A stretch of 18,807 nucleotides of DNA from UBA8437 sp003445035. Lineage in GTDB: Bacteria; Planctomycetota; Planctomycetia; Planctomycetales; Planctomycetaceae. The stretch's first letter is position 1; every line of letters starts with the position of its first letter. Shown here one piece after another: positions 1 through 7,405 of the stretch. A model generated the notes under the pieces. It ran no database searches, was not told the origin of the DNA, and was given only the letters and a program-made list of their open reading frames with translations. A program made the position numbers and the translations under genes. The DNA lies in the NCBI GenBank assembly GCA_937901285.1, contig CALCHI010000304.1:1-18807 (forward strand), written 5' to 3'.

Positions 1-51
1 CAGGCAGGCCACGGCCAGAAAAATCCGACGGCCTCCAGGTCTCCCTCGCAT
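1..51 (-). CDS. 5' end of a leftward gene with a signal peptide (partial)
   Basis: An ATG on the minus strand at 49-51 opens a frame that stays open to the left edge and reads MRGRPGGRRIFLAVACL. A basic start (five arginines in nine residues) followed by a hydrophobic run is the usual look of a Sec signal peptide, so the product is probably exported or a lipoprotein. A Shine-Dalgarno-like GGAGAG lies at 58-63 on the minus strand, six bases before the ATG. Only 17 codons are visible, so the function cannot be named and the whole call could be chance. The gene would be divergent from the one starting at 289. Confidence 0.5.
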   Translation of the reverse strand, partial: MRGRPGGRRIFLAVACL

Positions 52-181
52 CACTCGCTCTCCAGGCCTACTCGAAGCCGGTCCACACAGCCACTCGTTC
101 GACCATCCATTCAAGCTCTCAACAGGTCGTCGATTCAAGCGAGAGCCTCCCCAAATCGCTCCTCGAGGCCTGCTGCTCCCT

Positions 182-228
182 CGCGTGCACGCGTGCGCAC
201 CCGGGTGCGCGCGGCCGCGTTAATTAAC
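182..228. repeat. Cluster of four contiguous perfect palindromes in a divergent intergenic region
   Basis: Four perfect palindromes sit almost end to end: CGCGTGCACGCG (182-193), GCGCACCCGGGTGCGC (195-210), CGCGGCCGCG (210-219) and GTTAATTAAC (219-228). The stretch 182-200 is strictly alternating pyrimidine-purine and so could adopt Z-DNA. The tract contains recognition sequences for ApaLI, MluI, FspI, SmaI, BssHII, NotI and PacI within about 43 bases. It lies between a putative leftward gene (start at 51) and a rightward gene (start at 289). It could be a natural operator or structural element, or a synthetic linker or assembly join. The sequence alone does not decide. Confidence 0.7.
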
Positions 229-275
229 AGGTAGAGGGCGTCGGCGATGTCCGAACGCCATTTTCGATCCGTTTC

Positions 276-281
276 AAGGAG
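276..281 (+). promoter_or_regulatory. Ribosome binding site fixing the start at 289
   Basis: AAGGAG lies seven bases before the ATG at 289. It favours 289 over the in-frame upstream ATG at 247, which would add 14 residues and would place this site inside the coding region. Confidence 0.7.
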
Positions 282-288
282 ACTCAAA

Positions 289-1011
289 ATGACACGCAAC
301 ACGAACAAGAAGAGCCGCAAGCGGGACGCCTGGAAACAACTGGCCGACGGACAACTCGACCGGGCGATCTTCCTGGACTTTGAGCAGTACGAGCAGGGGC
401 CTCCGGTCCTGGCCGGAGTCCTGGTCGACGGTCGCTTCGACCAGGTGGTCTTCGATGACCGACTCGCCTCCGCAGCGCACCACAATGACCTGAGAATTGT
501 CCCGGTGAACGACTGGGCACAGGCCCTTGTGGAACTCGCGACCAGAGACAATCGCCGCGTCGTGGCATTTTCAGAGACCGAAATCAAGTCACTGGCGGAA
601 CTCGAAATCGTGCTGCCACCCGAGTTGTTCGTCAATGCGCTCGTCCTCGCCAAGGAGTGGCGACGGAGGTTCCGTAGTGAAGCCCTCCGACAGATCCAGC
701 TTCAGCGAAAACGATGGAAGAACTCACGCAGCACCAAGCAGCGCAATCGCCACTCCCGCAGGGAAGGCAATCGGTGGATCGACTACGCCAGGCTGGGAGG
801 AATCGAGACCCCTCACATGTACGCCCATGGACAAGTCACCGCGAGGTTGAATGCGGTCATGGGCCAGTTGAGCCGCCGTGGTGACTTTCAACTGCTCACT
901 CCGACCGCCAAGTCCAAGTGGGCCAACTTGCTGAAGCACAACCGTTTCGATGTCGAGCAGTTGGCGGAATTCCTGCAACTGGTGGTCAGCGATTTCCGTG
1001 GCGCCGCGTAG
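289..1011 (+). CDS. Putative RNase H-like (DEDD-type) nuclease domain protein
   Basis: A 240-residue cytoplasmic protein with no signal peptide. The N-terminus is basic (residues 4-12). Residues 27-32 read IFLDFE, a strand ending in the D-x-E typical of exonuclease motif I of DEDD nucleases (D30, E32). It is followed by a strand-rich part (L41-V55) and a second conserved-looking acidic spot, FSETE (94-98). Near the C-terminus, the segment from LTPTAKSKW (203-211) to KHNRFD (216-221) resembles the motif III region of this fold, with H217 or N218 and D221 as candidate active-site residues. The middle (residues 123-162) is very rich in arginine and lysine, suiting nucleic-acid contact. These are pattern matches by eye. 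The enzyme could be a degenerate or purely binding member. The gene stands alone between a divergent gene and a DUF1501 gene 213 bases downstream. Confidence 0.6.
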   Translation: MTRNTNKKSRKRDAWKQLADGQLDRAIFLDFEQYEQGPPVLAGVLVDGRFDQVVFDDRLASAAHHNDLRIVPVNDWAQALVELATRDNRRVVAFSETEIKSLAELEIVLPPELFVNALVLAKEWRRRFRSEALRQIQLQRKRWKNSRSTKQRNRHSRREGNRWIDYARLGGIETPHMYAHGQVTARLNAVMGQLSRRGDFQLLTPTAKSKWANLLKHNRFDVEQLAEFLQLVVSDFRGAA

Positions 1012-1133
1012 ACCGCCACCGGCTTCCGTTCCGGCAATCAACCACACCAGCCAGGGATTCCGTTCTGTTGGCTGCGGAAGAATTGATTCGGTTGTTGATT
1101 TTTCTGTTGGAACCCCTTTCTGGACGGAAAAGG

Positions 1134-1139
1134 TATATT
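1134..1139 (+). promoter_or_regulatory. Candidate -10 element before the DUF1501 gene
   Basis: The 213-base gap between 1011 and 1225 holds an AT-richer patch (about 1080-1140) in GC-rich surroundings. TATATT at 1134-1139 is the best -10 match. GGAAC at 1109-1113 precedes it and recalls the -35 of ECF sigma factors, but the spacing is long. No strong housekeeping -35 sits at 17 bases. Nothing else recognisable was seen in this gap. Confidence 0.25.
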
Positions 1140-1224
1140 CACGTCCGCTTCATCTCCGAATTGACCATCATTCAGCCTGTGCGATAGGCTGGGGTTCTTC
1201 CACGAACTTCGAGTCGACGAACTC

Positions 1225-2691
1225 ATGCTCAGAATCCTTGGTACCGGACGTTCACTGTCTCACCACGGTCGTGGTGGGCTGGATCGTCGCGAGATGCTCC
1301 GCGTGGGCGGACTGGGCCTGGCCGGATCACTGACCGGCGGCTCGATTCTGCCGGCCGCGAAATCCGTTCCGACGCCCGGGTTCGAATCGACCTTTGGCCG
1401 TGCCAAGAACTGCATCCTGCTCTACATCTACGGTGCCTGGAGCCAGCTCGACACGCTCGACCCGAAACCTGACGCTCCCGAAGAGATCCGCGGCGAATTC
1501 GGAACGATCGCGTCGAAGCTCGCCGGCGTGCGGGTCAACGAGCTGCTACCGATGACCGCGAAGGTGCTGGATCGCTGCACGGTGATCCGGTCGATGTCGC
1601 ATCCCTGGCCACTCCACAACGCCGCCTACACGCTGACGGGGAATCTCGAGACGACCAATCTCGAGGGCCGCCAGCGTCACCCGGATCACTGGCCGTTCTT
1701 CGGCGGCGTGCTCGATTTCCTGGACGAACGAACCAACCGCGAGAACCGGGCCTTCCGGCCGCCGGTCAGTGTCGGGCTGCCCTGGGTGCAGAGCACCCGC
1801 TCGGGTCCGAACAAACGGGCCGGCACGTTCGGAGGATTCCTGGGCGCGTCCTACGACCCGGTGTGGGGAGAATTCCGGGGCGAGATGCCCCAGGGCGACC
1901 CGTACCTGGAGGTCACTCCCGAGGGCCGCTTTTCCTTCAGCGAACGGCACGTCCCCGGCCTGACGCTCGACATTCTCAACCGCCGCCGGTCGTTGCTGGG
2001 TCAACTGGAAGACCAGGCTCGCTGGATCGACCAGGCCTCGTCGGTCCGCAGTTACCAGCGGACCCGTGAACGAGCGTTCTCGGTGGCCTCCTCCGACAAG
2101 CTGCGACGCGGCCTGGACATCCAGAGCGAACCTGCCGGCGTCCGCGAGCGTTACGGCATGAACCTCTTCGGCCAGTCCTGCCTGTCGGCCCGCCGGCTGA
2201 TCGAAAACGACGTGAAACTGGTCACGGTGATCTGGGACGAGTGGGAACGCTCGGACGAGAGCTGGGACACGCACCACGACCATCACCCACGGATGCGAAA
2301 ACTGCTGCTGCCCGGATTCGACCGAGCCTACTCGGCACTGATCCGCGACCTCGAACAACGCGGCATGCTCGACGACACGCTGGTGCTGTGTCTCAGCGAG
2401 CACGGACGCACGCCGAAGTTCTACAACACCAACAAGGGACCCGGCCGCGGCCACTGGTCGGAGGTCTACAGCCAGTTGTTCGCCGGAGCCGGCATCAGGC
2501 CCGGCACCCTGATCGGATCCTCCGACGAGATCGCCGCCTACCCGGCCGAGCGACCCATCTCGCCCAAGGACATCCTGGCCACGGCCTATCACCTGCTGGG
2601 AATCGACCACGAGCAGAAGATCGCCGACCGGCAGGGTCGTCTCTGGCCGCTGGTCCACGGTGGACACATTGTCCCCGAACTGATTGGCTGA
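1225..2691 (+). CDS. DUF1501 family exported protein (first of three)
   Basis: A 488-residue protein of the DUF1501 family (Pfam PF07394), common in Planctomycetes and believed to share the alkaline phosphatase/sulfatase fold. Its activity is not established. The N-terminus has a twin-arginine-like signal: DRREMLRVGGLGLAG at residues 20-34 (R21-R22), then a hydrophobic stretch. Family landmarks follow: FGRAKNCILLYIYGAWSQLD (57-76), DTLDPKPDAPEEIRG (76-90), DRCTVIRSMSHP (116-127), WDTHHDHH (347-354), SEHGRTP (391-397) and GRGHW (407-411). The EHGRTP has His where the other two copies here have Phe (EFGRTP). The start at 1225 gives the customary MLRILG opening, although no clear ribosome binding site precedes it. 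The enolase-superfamily gene follows after 43 bases, so they may be co-transcribed. Confidence 0.93.
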   Translation: MLRILGTGRSLSHHGRGGLDRREMLRVGGLGLAGSLTGGSILPAAKSVPTPGFESTFGRAKNCILLYIYGAWSQLDTLDPKPDAPEEIRGEFGTIASKLAGVRVNELLPMTAKVLDRCTVIRSMSHPWPLHNAAYTLTGNLETTNLEGRQRHPDHWPFFGGVLDFLDERTNRENRAFRPPVSVGLPWVQSTRSGPNKRAGTFGGFLGASYDPVWGEFRGEMPQGDPYLEVTPEGRFSFSERHVPGLTLDILNRRRSLLGQLEDQARWIDQASSVRSYQRTRERAFSVASSDKLRRGLDIQSEPAGVRERYGMNLFGQSCLSARRLIENDVKLVTVIWDEWERSDESWDTHHDHHPRMRKLLLPGFDRAYSALIRDLEQRGMLDDTLVLCLSEHGRTPKFYNTNKGPGRGHWSEVYSQLFAGAGIRPGTLIGSSDEIAAYPAERPISPKDILATAYHLLGIDHEQKIADRQGRLWPLVHGGHIVPELIG

Positions 2692-2734
2692 ACGGTCACG
2701 CACTCGCGGCAACCACGCGAACGGACCAGCCCTG

Positions 2735-3898
2735 ATGCGCATCACCGAGATCGAATCGATCATCCTGCAACACGACATGCAGGAGGAACTCGGTTTCGCC
2801 CAGGGCTATTACGACAAGCGGACCGCTCATCTTGTGCTCGTGCACACCGACGAGGGACTGACGGGAATCGGCGAGATCTTCGGAGCCGGGAACTTCGCCT
2901 TCGCCAACCAGGCCATCCTCAGGCACGTGATCGCCCCGCAACTGGTCGGCCGCAACCCGTTGGACATCAACGTCATCTGGCACGATGTCTATAACGCGGT
3001 CCGCGACCACGGCCAGAAAGGGATGCCCATCTGTTGTCTTTCGGGCGTCGACATCGCCCTGTGGGACATCCTCGGCAAGGCCACCTCCCAACCGCTTTAC
3101 CAGTTGCTCGGCGGCAAGGCCCGTGATGACTTCGTCGCCTACGGCTACGGGATGATGTTCCGCAAGCGGGACGACCTGCCGGCGGTCTTCGAACAGGAAG
3201 TGGCCGCGATCGTCGCGAAAGGATTCACCGCATCCAAGATGAAACTCGGCCTGGGTGTCGAACGCGACATCGAGCTGGCCACGGCCGTGCGACGCGGGGC
3301 CGGTGACGGCTTCAAGTTGATGGCCGACACCAACCACGCCTACGCCGTCGGCGAGGCGATCCAGCTGGGACTGGGCCTGAGGGAACTAGGCTACTACTGG
3401 TTCGAAGAGCCGGTGATGCCCGAGGACTACGACGGGTACCGCCAGGTCCGCGACGCCCTGCCGGGCATCCACATTGCCGGGGGCGAGGCCGAATGGACCC
3501 GCTTCGGACACCGTGAACTGCTCTGCCGCCGCTCGGTGGATATCCTCCAGCCAGAAGTCGCCGCGACCGGAGGGATCAGCGAGTTCATGAAGATCGTGGC
3601 GATGGCCCACGCCTTCGGCACCCCGGTGATTCCGCACGTGTGGGGTTCGGACGTGCTGATCGCCGTCGACATGCACCTGGTGTCGGTCCTTCCCGATCTC
3701 CCCGGCGGGCTGAAACAGTTTGAACCGATGCTCGAATACGACACGACTCCGAACCTGTTTCACGAACAGTTGTTGAGTGAGCCACTGGGAGTGCTCCAAC
3801 AGGTCCGCGACAACGGCGGTCGGGTCCGCCCTCCGGACGGTCCCGGCATCGGCATTGCCTTGAACGAGGATTTCGTTGCGAAGTATCGTGTCGCCTGA
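2735..3898 (+). CDS. Enolase superfamily, mandelate racemase/muconate lactonizing enzyme-like
   Basis: A 387-residue cytoplasmic enzyme of the mandelate racemase subgroup. These abstract a proton alpha to a carboxylate and mostly racemise or dehydrate acid sugars. The N-terminal capping domain covers about residues 1-125. The barrel shows the catalytic KMK (K168, K170), metal ligands D198 (ADTN), E224/E225 (FEEP) and E251 (GGE), the general-base histidine H301 (IPHVWG) and a glutamate E330 near where the oxyanion-stabilising Glu of mandelate racemase lies. The Asp that normally pairs with the histidine (QPD) is Glu here: QPEV, E274. The ATG at 2735 is chosen because MRITEIESI is the usual first strand of the family. 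A TTG at 2684 would overlap the upstream gene. Position between a DUF1501 gene and a secreted hydrolase suggests sugar-acid catabolism. The substrate cannot be read from sequence. Confidence 0.93.
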   Translation: MRITEIESIILQHDMQEELGFAQGYYDKRTAHLVLVHTDEGLTGIGEIFGAGNFAFANQAILRHVIAPQLVGRNPLDINVIWHDVYNAVRDHGQKGMPICCLSGVDIALWDILGKATSQPLYQLLGGKARDDFVAYGYGMMFRKRDDLPAVFEQEVAAIVAKGFTASKMKLGLGVERDIELATAVRRGAGDGFKLMADTNHAYAVGEAIQLGLGLRELGYYWFEEPVMPEDYDGYRQVRDALPGIHIAGGEAEWTRFGHRELLCRRSVDILQPEVAATGGISEFMKIVAMAHAFGTPVIPHVWGSDVLIAVDMHLVSVLPDLPGGLKQFEPMLEYDTTPNLFHEQLLSEPLGVLQQVRDNGGRVRPPDGPGIGIALNEDFVAKYRVA

Positions 3899-3955
3899 TT
3901 CGAACCCGGTACAGCAGCCAGGAAATCTCCAACTCTCAACAGGAACAGGCCCGGA

Positions 3956-5821
3956 ATGCGCAATCGACAACTCCTCTGTCTCGTCCCACTGATCCTGGCT
4001 GGTTTTGCGACAGGCTCGGCCGCCGCAGGAAAAGTGGTCAAGGACATCGAGTTCGCCAACGTCAACGGGCAGAGCCTGAAACTCGACCTGCACCTGCCAG
4101 AGACACCAAGGGGATCCCGGCTGGTTGTCTGGATTCACGGGGGTGGTTGGCGAGCCGGATCGAAGAATCGCTGCCAGCTGTCCTGGCTGTCGAATTACGG
4201 CTACACCGTTGCCAGCATCTCCTACCGTTTCTCCGACATCGCCAAGTTTCCGGCCCAGTTGCACGACTGCAAGGCCGCCATCCGCTGGCTGAGGGCCCAC
4301 GCCGGGGATCACGGTTACCTGGCGGACCGGATCGTCGTCTCCGGTGCCAGTGCCGGAGGTCACCTGGCGACACTGGTGGGCACGACCGGAGGAAATGACA
4401 AGCTCGAGGGAACCGTGGGAGGAAATCTCGACCAGTCATCACGTGTCCAGGCCGTGGCGGACTTCTACGGTGCGACCGACTTCGTACTCAGAAGCCGGAC
4501 GCAACCCTCACGGGCCAACAAGAAGGGCTCGGTCGTCTACAACCTGCTGGGCGGAGGTGCCGACCAGAAAGTGAAACTGGCCAAACAGGCCTCCGCCGTG
4601 TACCACGTGACCACCGATGATCCCCCGCTACTGGTGTTCCACGGTGACATGGACAAGACGGTGCTGCTGGATCAGTCCCGGTCGATCGAGCGGGCCTACC
4701 GGAAAGCCGGCCTCCCGGTCCAACTCCACGTCGTGTCCGGCTCCGGACACGGAGGCACCACGTTCTACACCGGCCAAAACGGCAAACGGCTCCTCAGTTT
4801 CCTGCAGCTGCACATGGAACGGGCTGGAACACAGACGTCGCTGAAGTACTCCGACCCCAAACCCCGGCGTTACAAGATTTCGGAGCGGGCCAGCGTCATC
4901 GATACCCGGGCCAAGGAACATCCCGAGATCGATTTCGTGTTCGCCGCCGGCGGCCAGGTCAAGGACCGGCAGCAGGCGATCGTCGACACCCGGGTCGCCC
5001 CGCGAGGCAAGCTGGTGATCTGGCTGATGAGCCACAACTCGGGCCTGTTCGACCGTCTCTCCAGCTACGGCCTGCATGCGATCCAGGTCCACTACGCCAA
5101 CCGGTGGTTCGGCAAGATCTGCCGCGAAAACCCGGTGGGCAACATGTGTCGCGGAGACGCGAGGCTCGAGGCGGCCACCGGCGAGGACCACAGTCCCAAT
5201 CTCTCGATCCCCAAGCCGGACGGCATGATGGAGCGGTCACGCCAGTTCGTGATGTGGCTGGCCAAAAAGAACCCGCAGGGCAAGTGGAGCCACTTCCTGA
5301 CACCCGACGGCAGTGACCTGAGATGGGATGACGTGATCGTGGCGGGCATCTCGCACGGTTCGACCACTGCCGCCCGGTTCGCGGTGCACAAGAAGGTCAG
5401 CCGCGTGGTGATGTTCTCCGGGCCACGCGACCAGTACCAGACCTGGCAGAAATTGCCCTCGGCCACTCCCACCAACCGCTTCTTCGGGTTCACTCACGTC
5501 CTGGACACCGGCTGGTCCGGCGATCACTACTGCCGATCGTGGGAACTGCTGGGCCTGCACAAGCACGGGGCGATCGTCGATGTCGACAAGTCCGCAGCAC
5601 CGTTCGGTACTTCTCGCCGGCTGGTCAGCACCTTCGACGTCGGCGGCAACACCAGGCGGGCACACGTCGCCGTCGTCCCCGGGGGCAGTGCCCGACGCGA
5701 TGCGGCCGGAAAGTACCTGCACGAGGCCGCCTGGAAGTACCTGTTCACGCACCCGGTCGGAGTCACCGGGAAGGCCGTCCCGCAGGACAAGAACTGCAAC
5801 AAAAACCTGAAGCAGAAGTGA
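3956..5821 (+). CDS. Secreted two-module alpha/beta hydrolase (esterase-like plus second hydrolase-like domain)
   Basis: A 621-residue protein with a Sec signal peptide (hydrophobic residues 6-18, likely cleaved near AAA at 22-24). The first module (about 26-290) has the features of the BD-FAE/lipase-like esterases: oxyanion-hole HGGGW (61-65), nucleophile elbow GASAGG (130-135, S132), acid D231 or D233 in HGDMDKT and base H265 in GSGHGG. The second module (about 310-600) has its own elbow, GISHGS (464-469, S466), after a strand (DDVIVAGIS), followed by a strand RVVMFSGP, and a possible histidine at H570. It resembles a family of uncharacterised bacterial hydrolase-like proteins (possibly BPSS1187-type). 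AGGAAC at 3941-3946 is the likely ribosome binding site. It lies 57 bases after the enolase-superfamily gene. The likely role is de-esterifying polysaccharide or other extracellular substrate. The second module's activity is unknown. Confidence 0.88.
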   Translation: MRNRQLLCLVPLILAGFATGSAAAGKVVKDIEFANVNGQSLKLDLHLPETPRGSRLVVWIHGGGWRAGSKNRCQLSWLSNYGYTVASISYRFSDIAKFPAQLHDCKAAIRWLRAHAGDHGYLADRIVVSGASAGGHLATLVGTTGGNDKLEGTVGGNLDQSSRVQAVADFYGATDFVLRSRTQPSRANKKGSVVYNLLGGGADQKVKLAKQASAVYHVTTDDPPLLVFHGDMDKTVLLDQSRSIERAYRKAGLPVQLHVVSGSGHGGTTFYTGQNGKRLLSFLQLHMERAGTQTSLKYSDPKPRRYKISERASVIDTRAKEHPEIDFVFAAGGQVKDRQQAIVDTRVAPRGKLVIWLMSHNSGLFDRLSSYGLHAIQVHYANRWFGKICRENPVGNMCRGDARLEAATGEDHSPNLSIPKPDGMMERSRQFVMWLAKKNPQGKWSHFLTPDGSDLRWDDVIVAGISHGSTTAARFAVHKKVSRVVMFSGPRDQYQTWQKLPSATPTNRFFGFTHVLDTGWSGDHYCRSWELLGLHKHGAIVDVDKSAAPFGTSRRLVSTFDVGGNTRRAHVAVVPGGSARRDAAGKYLHEAAWKYLFTHPVGVTGKAVPQDKNCNKNLKQK

Positions 5822-5823
5822 AC

Positions 5824-5843
5824 CCGGTTCCCCGCTGAACCGG
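5824..5843. terminator. Candidate bidirectional terminator between convergent genes
   Basis: CCGGTTC (5824-5830) and GAACCGG (5837-5843) form a perfect 7-base-pair stem with a 6-base loop in the 30-base gap between convergent stop codons (5821 and 5852). There is no T-tract on either side, so termination efficiency is uncertain. Confidence 0.4.
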
Positions 5844-5851
5844 AAGGGGAC

Positions 5852-7147
5852 CTAGATCAGTCCCTTGATCGGCTGGCCGGTGCCCAGCATCGGGATCGGA
5901 CGTCCGGCCGGATCGTCGAACGATGTCTCGCGTTCGATGCCGAGCACGTGGAAAACGGTCGCCATCAGTTCCTGCGGCCCCACCTTGCCACCGGCCGGCA
6001 CCTCGGCCTTCGGCGACGACTTGCCAACCACCTGGCCCATGTTCAATCCGCCCCCGGCCAGCGCCAGCGTGCTCAACGGACCCCAGTGATCACGTCCGGC
6101 GTTCTTGTTGATCCGCGGCGTGCGACCGAACTCGCCCGAGATGACCAGCAGGATGTTCTTGTCGAGACCACGCTGGTGAATGTCCGAAACGAATGCCGAC
6201 ACCGCACGGTCCACCTGGGGACCGCGGCCGTTCATCCCGCCCGCCACGTTTCCGTGCATGTCCCAGCCCTGCAAAGAAACCGCGACGAATCCGCACCCGA
6301 CCTCGCACAGACGACGGGCCGTCAACAGCGACTGGCCCAGTCCGCCGCCGTACTTGGCAACGACCCTGGGGTCTTCTCGCTTCATGTCGAAGGCCTGCGT
6401 GGCCTTGCCCAGAATCAGGCTGAACGCCTGGTGGTTCATTCCGTCGATCCCGTCCATCACGCCCTTGGCGTCAACATCGCGTCGGATCTTGTCGAGACCC
6501 TTCAGCAACGAACGCCGGTCTTCCAGACGAGACACCTGGGTTGTCAGGTTCATGTTCGCGCGTGACGGGCCACTGGGAGTGAACGGGCCGAAGGCCTTAC
6601 CCAGCCACGCGGAACCGGGAATGATCGGGGCATCGGTGTTGAACCCGATATTGCCCATCTGCACGTAAGTCGGCATGCCCGTCAGCGGGTGATTGGGACC
6701 CCGCACGCGAGATGTGATGGACCCCAACGACGGGCGGTTGCGAGGGCCGTAACCGGTGTTCACCCAGAAGGCACCCGTGTTGTGGCTGCTGCTGGGAACC
6801 ACGAACGACCGCACGAAGGTCATCCGGTCGGCCTGCTCGGCCATCCCCTTGAAGTGACCACCCAGGGTCACACCGGGCAACCTTGTCTTCACTTCACCCG
6901 ATACGCTGCGGTACTCCTTCGGAGCGGTCATCTTGGGATCGAAGGTCTCGATGTGCGTCGGCCCACCATTGAGCCACAGCCAGACCACCGAGGTGTCACG
7001 GGTGACTCCGGCCGGTTTGGCAGCCCGTGCGGACATCAGGTTCGACAGGTTCAGCCCGCCGAAACCCAGTCCTCCAATCTGCAACGCGCTCCGACGCGTG
7101 ATTCCAGCGCAGTTGGTCGACTTCTCACCAAACAGAACCTTCAACAT
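5852..7147 (-). CDS. DUF1501 family exported protein (second, stand-alone)
   Basis: A 431-residue DUF1501 protein. The start at 7147 is preferred over an upstream in-frame ATG at 7186 because a GGGAG sits eight bases before it and MLKVLFGEKS is a common opening for the family. A twin-arginine-like signal, TRRSALQIGGLGFGGL, spans residues 17-32. Landmarks are WLNGGPTHIETFDPK (58-72), DRMTFVRSF (108-116), WDMHGN (295-300), SGEFGRTP (337-344) and GRDHW (351-355). Unlike the copy at 12473 it has no PSCyt/DUF1549/DUF1553 gene beside it. It is convergent with the hydrolase gene and divergent from a sulfatase gene, so it is probably transcribed alone. Function is not established. The family is often placed near the sulfatase/phosphatase fold, but no nucleophile could be assigned. 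Confidence 0.92.
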   Translation of the reverse strand: MLKVLFGEKSTNCAGITRRSALQIGGLGFGGLNLSNLMSARAAKPAGVTRDTSVVWLWLNGGPTHIETFDPKMTAPKEYRSVSGEVKTRLPGVTLGGHFKGMAEQADRMTFVRSFVVPSSSHNTGAFWVNTGYGPRNRPSLGSITSRVRGPNHPLTGMPTYVQMGNIGFNTDAPIIPGSAWLGKAFGPFTPSGPSRANMNLTTQVSRLEDRRSLLKGLDKIRRDVDAKGVMDGIDGMNHQAFSLILGKATQAFDMKREDPRVVAKYGGGLGQSLLTARRLCEVGCGFVAVSLQGWDMHGNVAGGMNGRGPQVDRAVSAFVSDIHQRGLDKNILLVISGEFGRTPRINKNAGRDHWGPLSTLALAGGGLNMGQVVGKSSPKAEVPAGGKVGPQELMATVFHVLGIERETSFDDPAGRPIPMLGTGQPIKGLI

Positions 7148-7155
7148 GGATCCAA

Positions 7156-7160
7156 CTCCC
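7156..7160 (-). promoter_or_regulatory. Ribosome binding site fixing the DUF1501 start at 7147
   Basis: GGGAG on the minus strand lies eight bases before the ATG at 7145-7147. This supports the shorter start over the in-frame ATG at 7186. Confidence 0.65.
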
Positions 7161-7341
7161 GTGACAGTTTTCCGTTCCAAGAGCAAAGTCGCTGACGCAT
7201 CAACCGCTCTCGATGTTACGTTTTATCCCGCTCACAGGGCCGCCGCAATGGCAACACTTTCCCGTCATTGAAAAGCCACCACAAAATGCCGTAAGCCGGG
7301 GCGATGCCGGCGGCTTCGGCCCGATTTTTCTCCGGTTCGGC

Positions 7342-7347
7342 TACAAT
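7342..7347 (+). promoter_or_regulatory. Candidate -10 element for the first sulfatase gene
   Basis: TACAAT at 7342-7347 is a good -10 match, 58 bases before the sulfatase start at 7406. No convincing -35 is present at standard spacing. The rest of the 258-base divergent region (7148-7405) shows GC-rich short inverted repeats around 7295-7322 but no recognisable operator. Confidence 0.3.
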
Positions 7348-7405
7348 CGGCATCCCCTTTCATTTTCTATCGACCAATTGCACCCCGGAAAACCGGACGG
7401 AATTC

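Noticed and set aside
182..228. The palindrome cluster as a transposon end or attachment site
   Set aside because: No transposase or integrase gene, no target-site duplication and no second copy were seen in the window.
135..653. A minus-strand frame at the left end
   Set aside because: It is a serine- and arginine-rich translation of the palindrome cluster and of the strand opposite the nuclease-like gene, with no ribosome binding site or domain.
1546..2778. A 410-codon open frame on the minus strand
   Set aside because: It lies entirely opposite the well-supported DUF1501 gene and shows no recognisable domain or signal; in GC-rich genes such antisense frames arise from codon bias.
3386..4363. 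A 325-codon minus-strand frame across two genes
   Set aside because: It crosses the end of the enolase-superfamily gene and the start of the hydrolase gene, both strongly supported on the plus strand.
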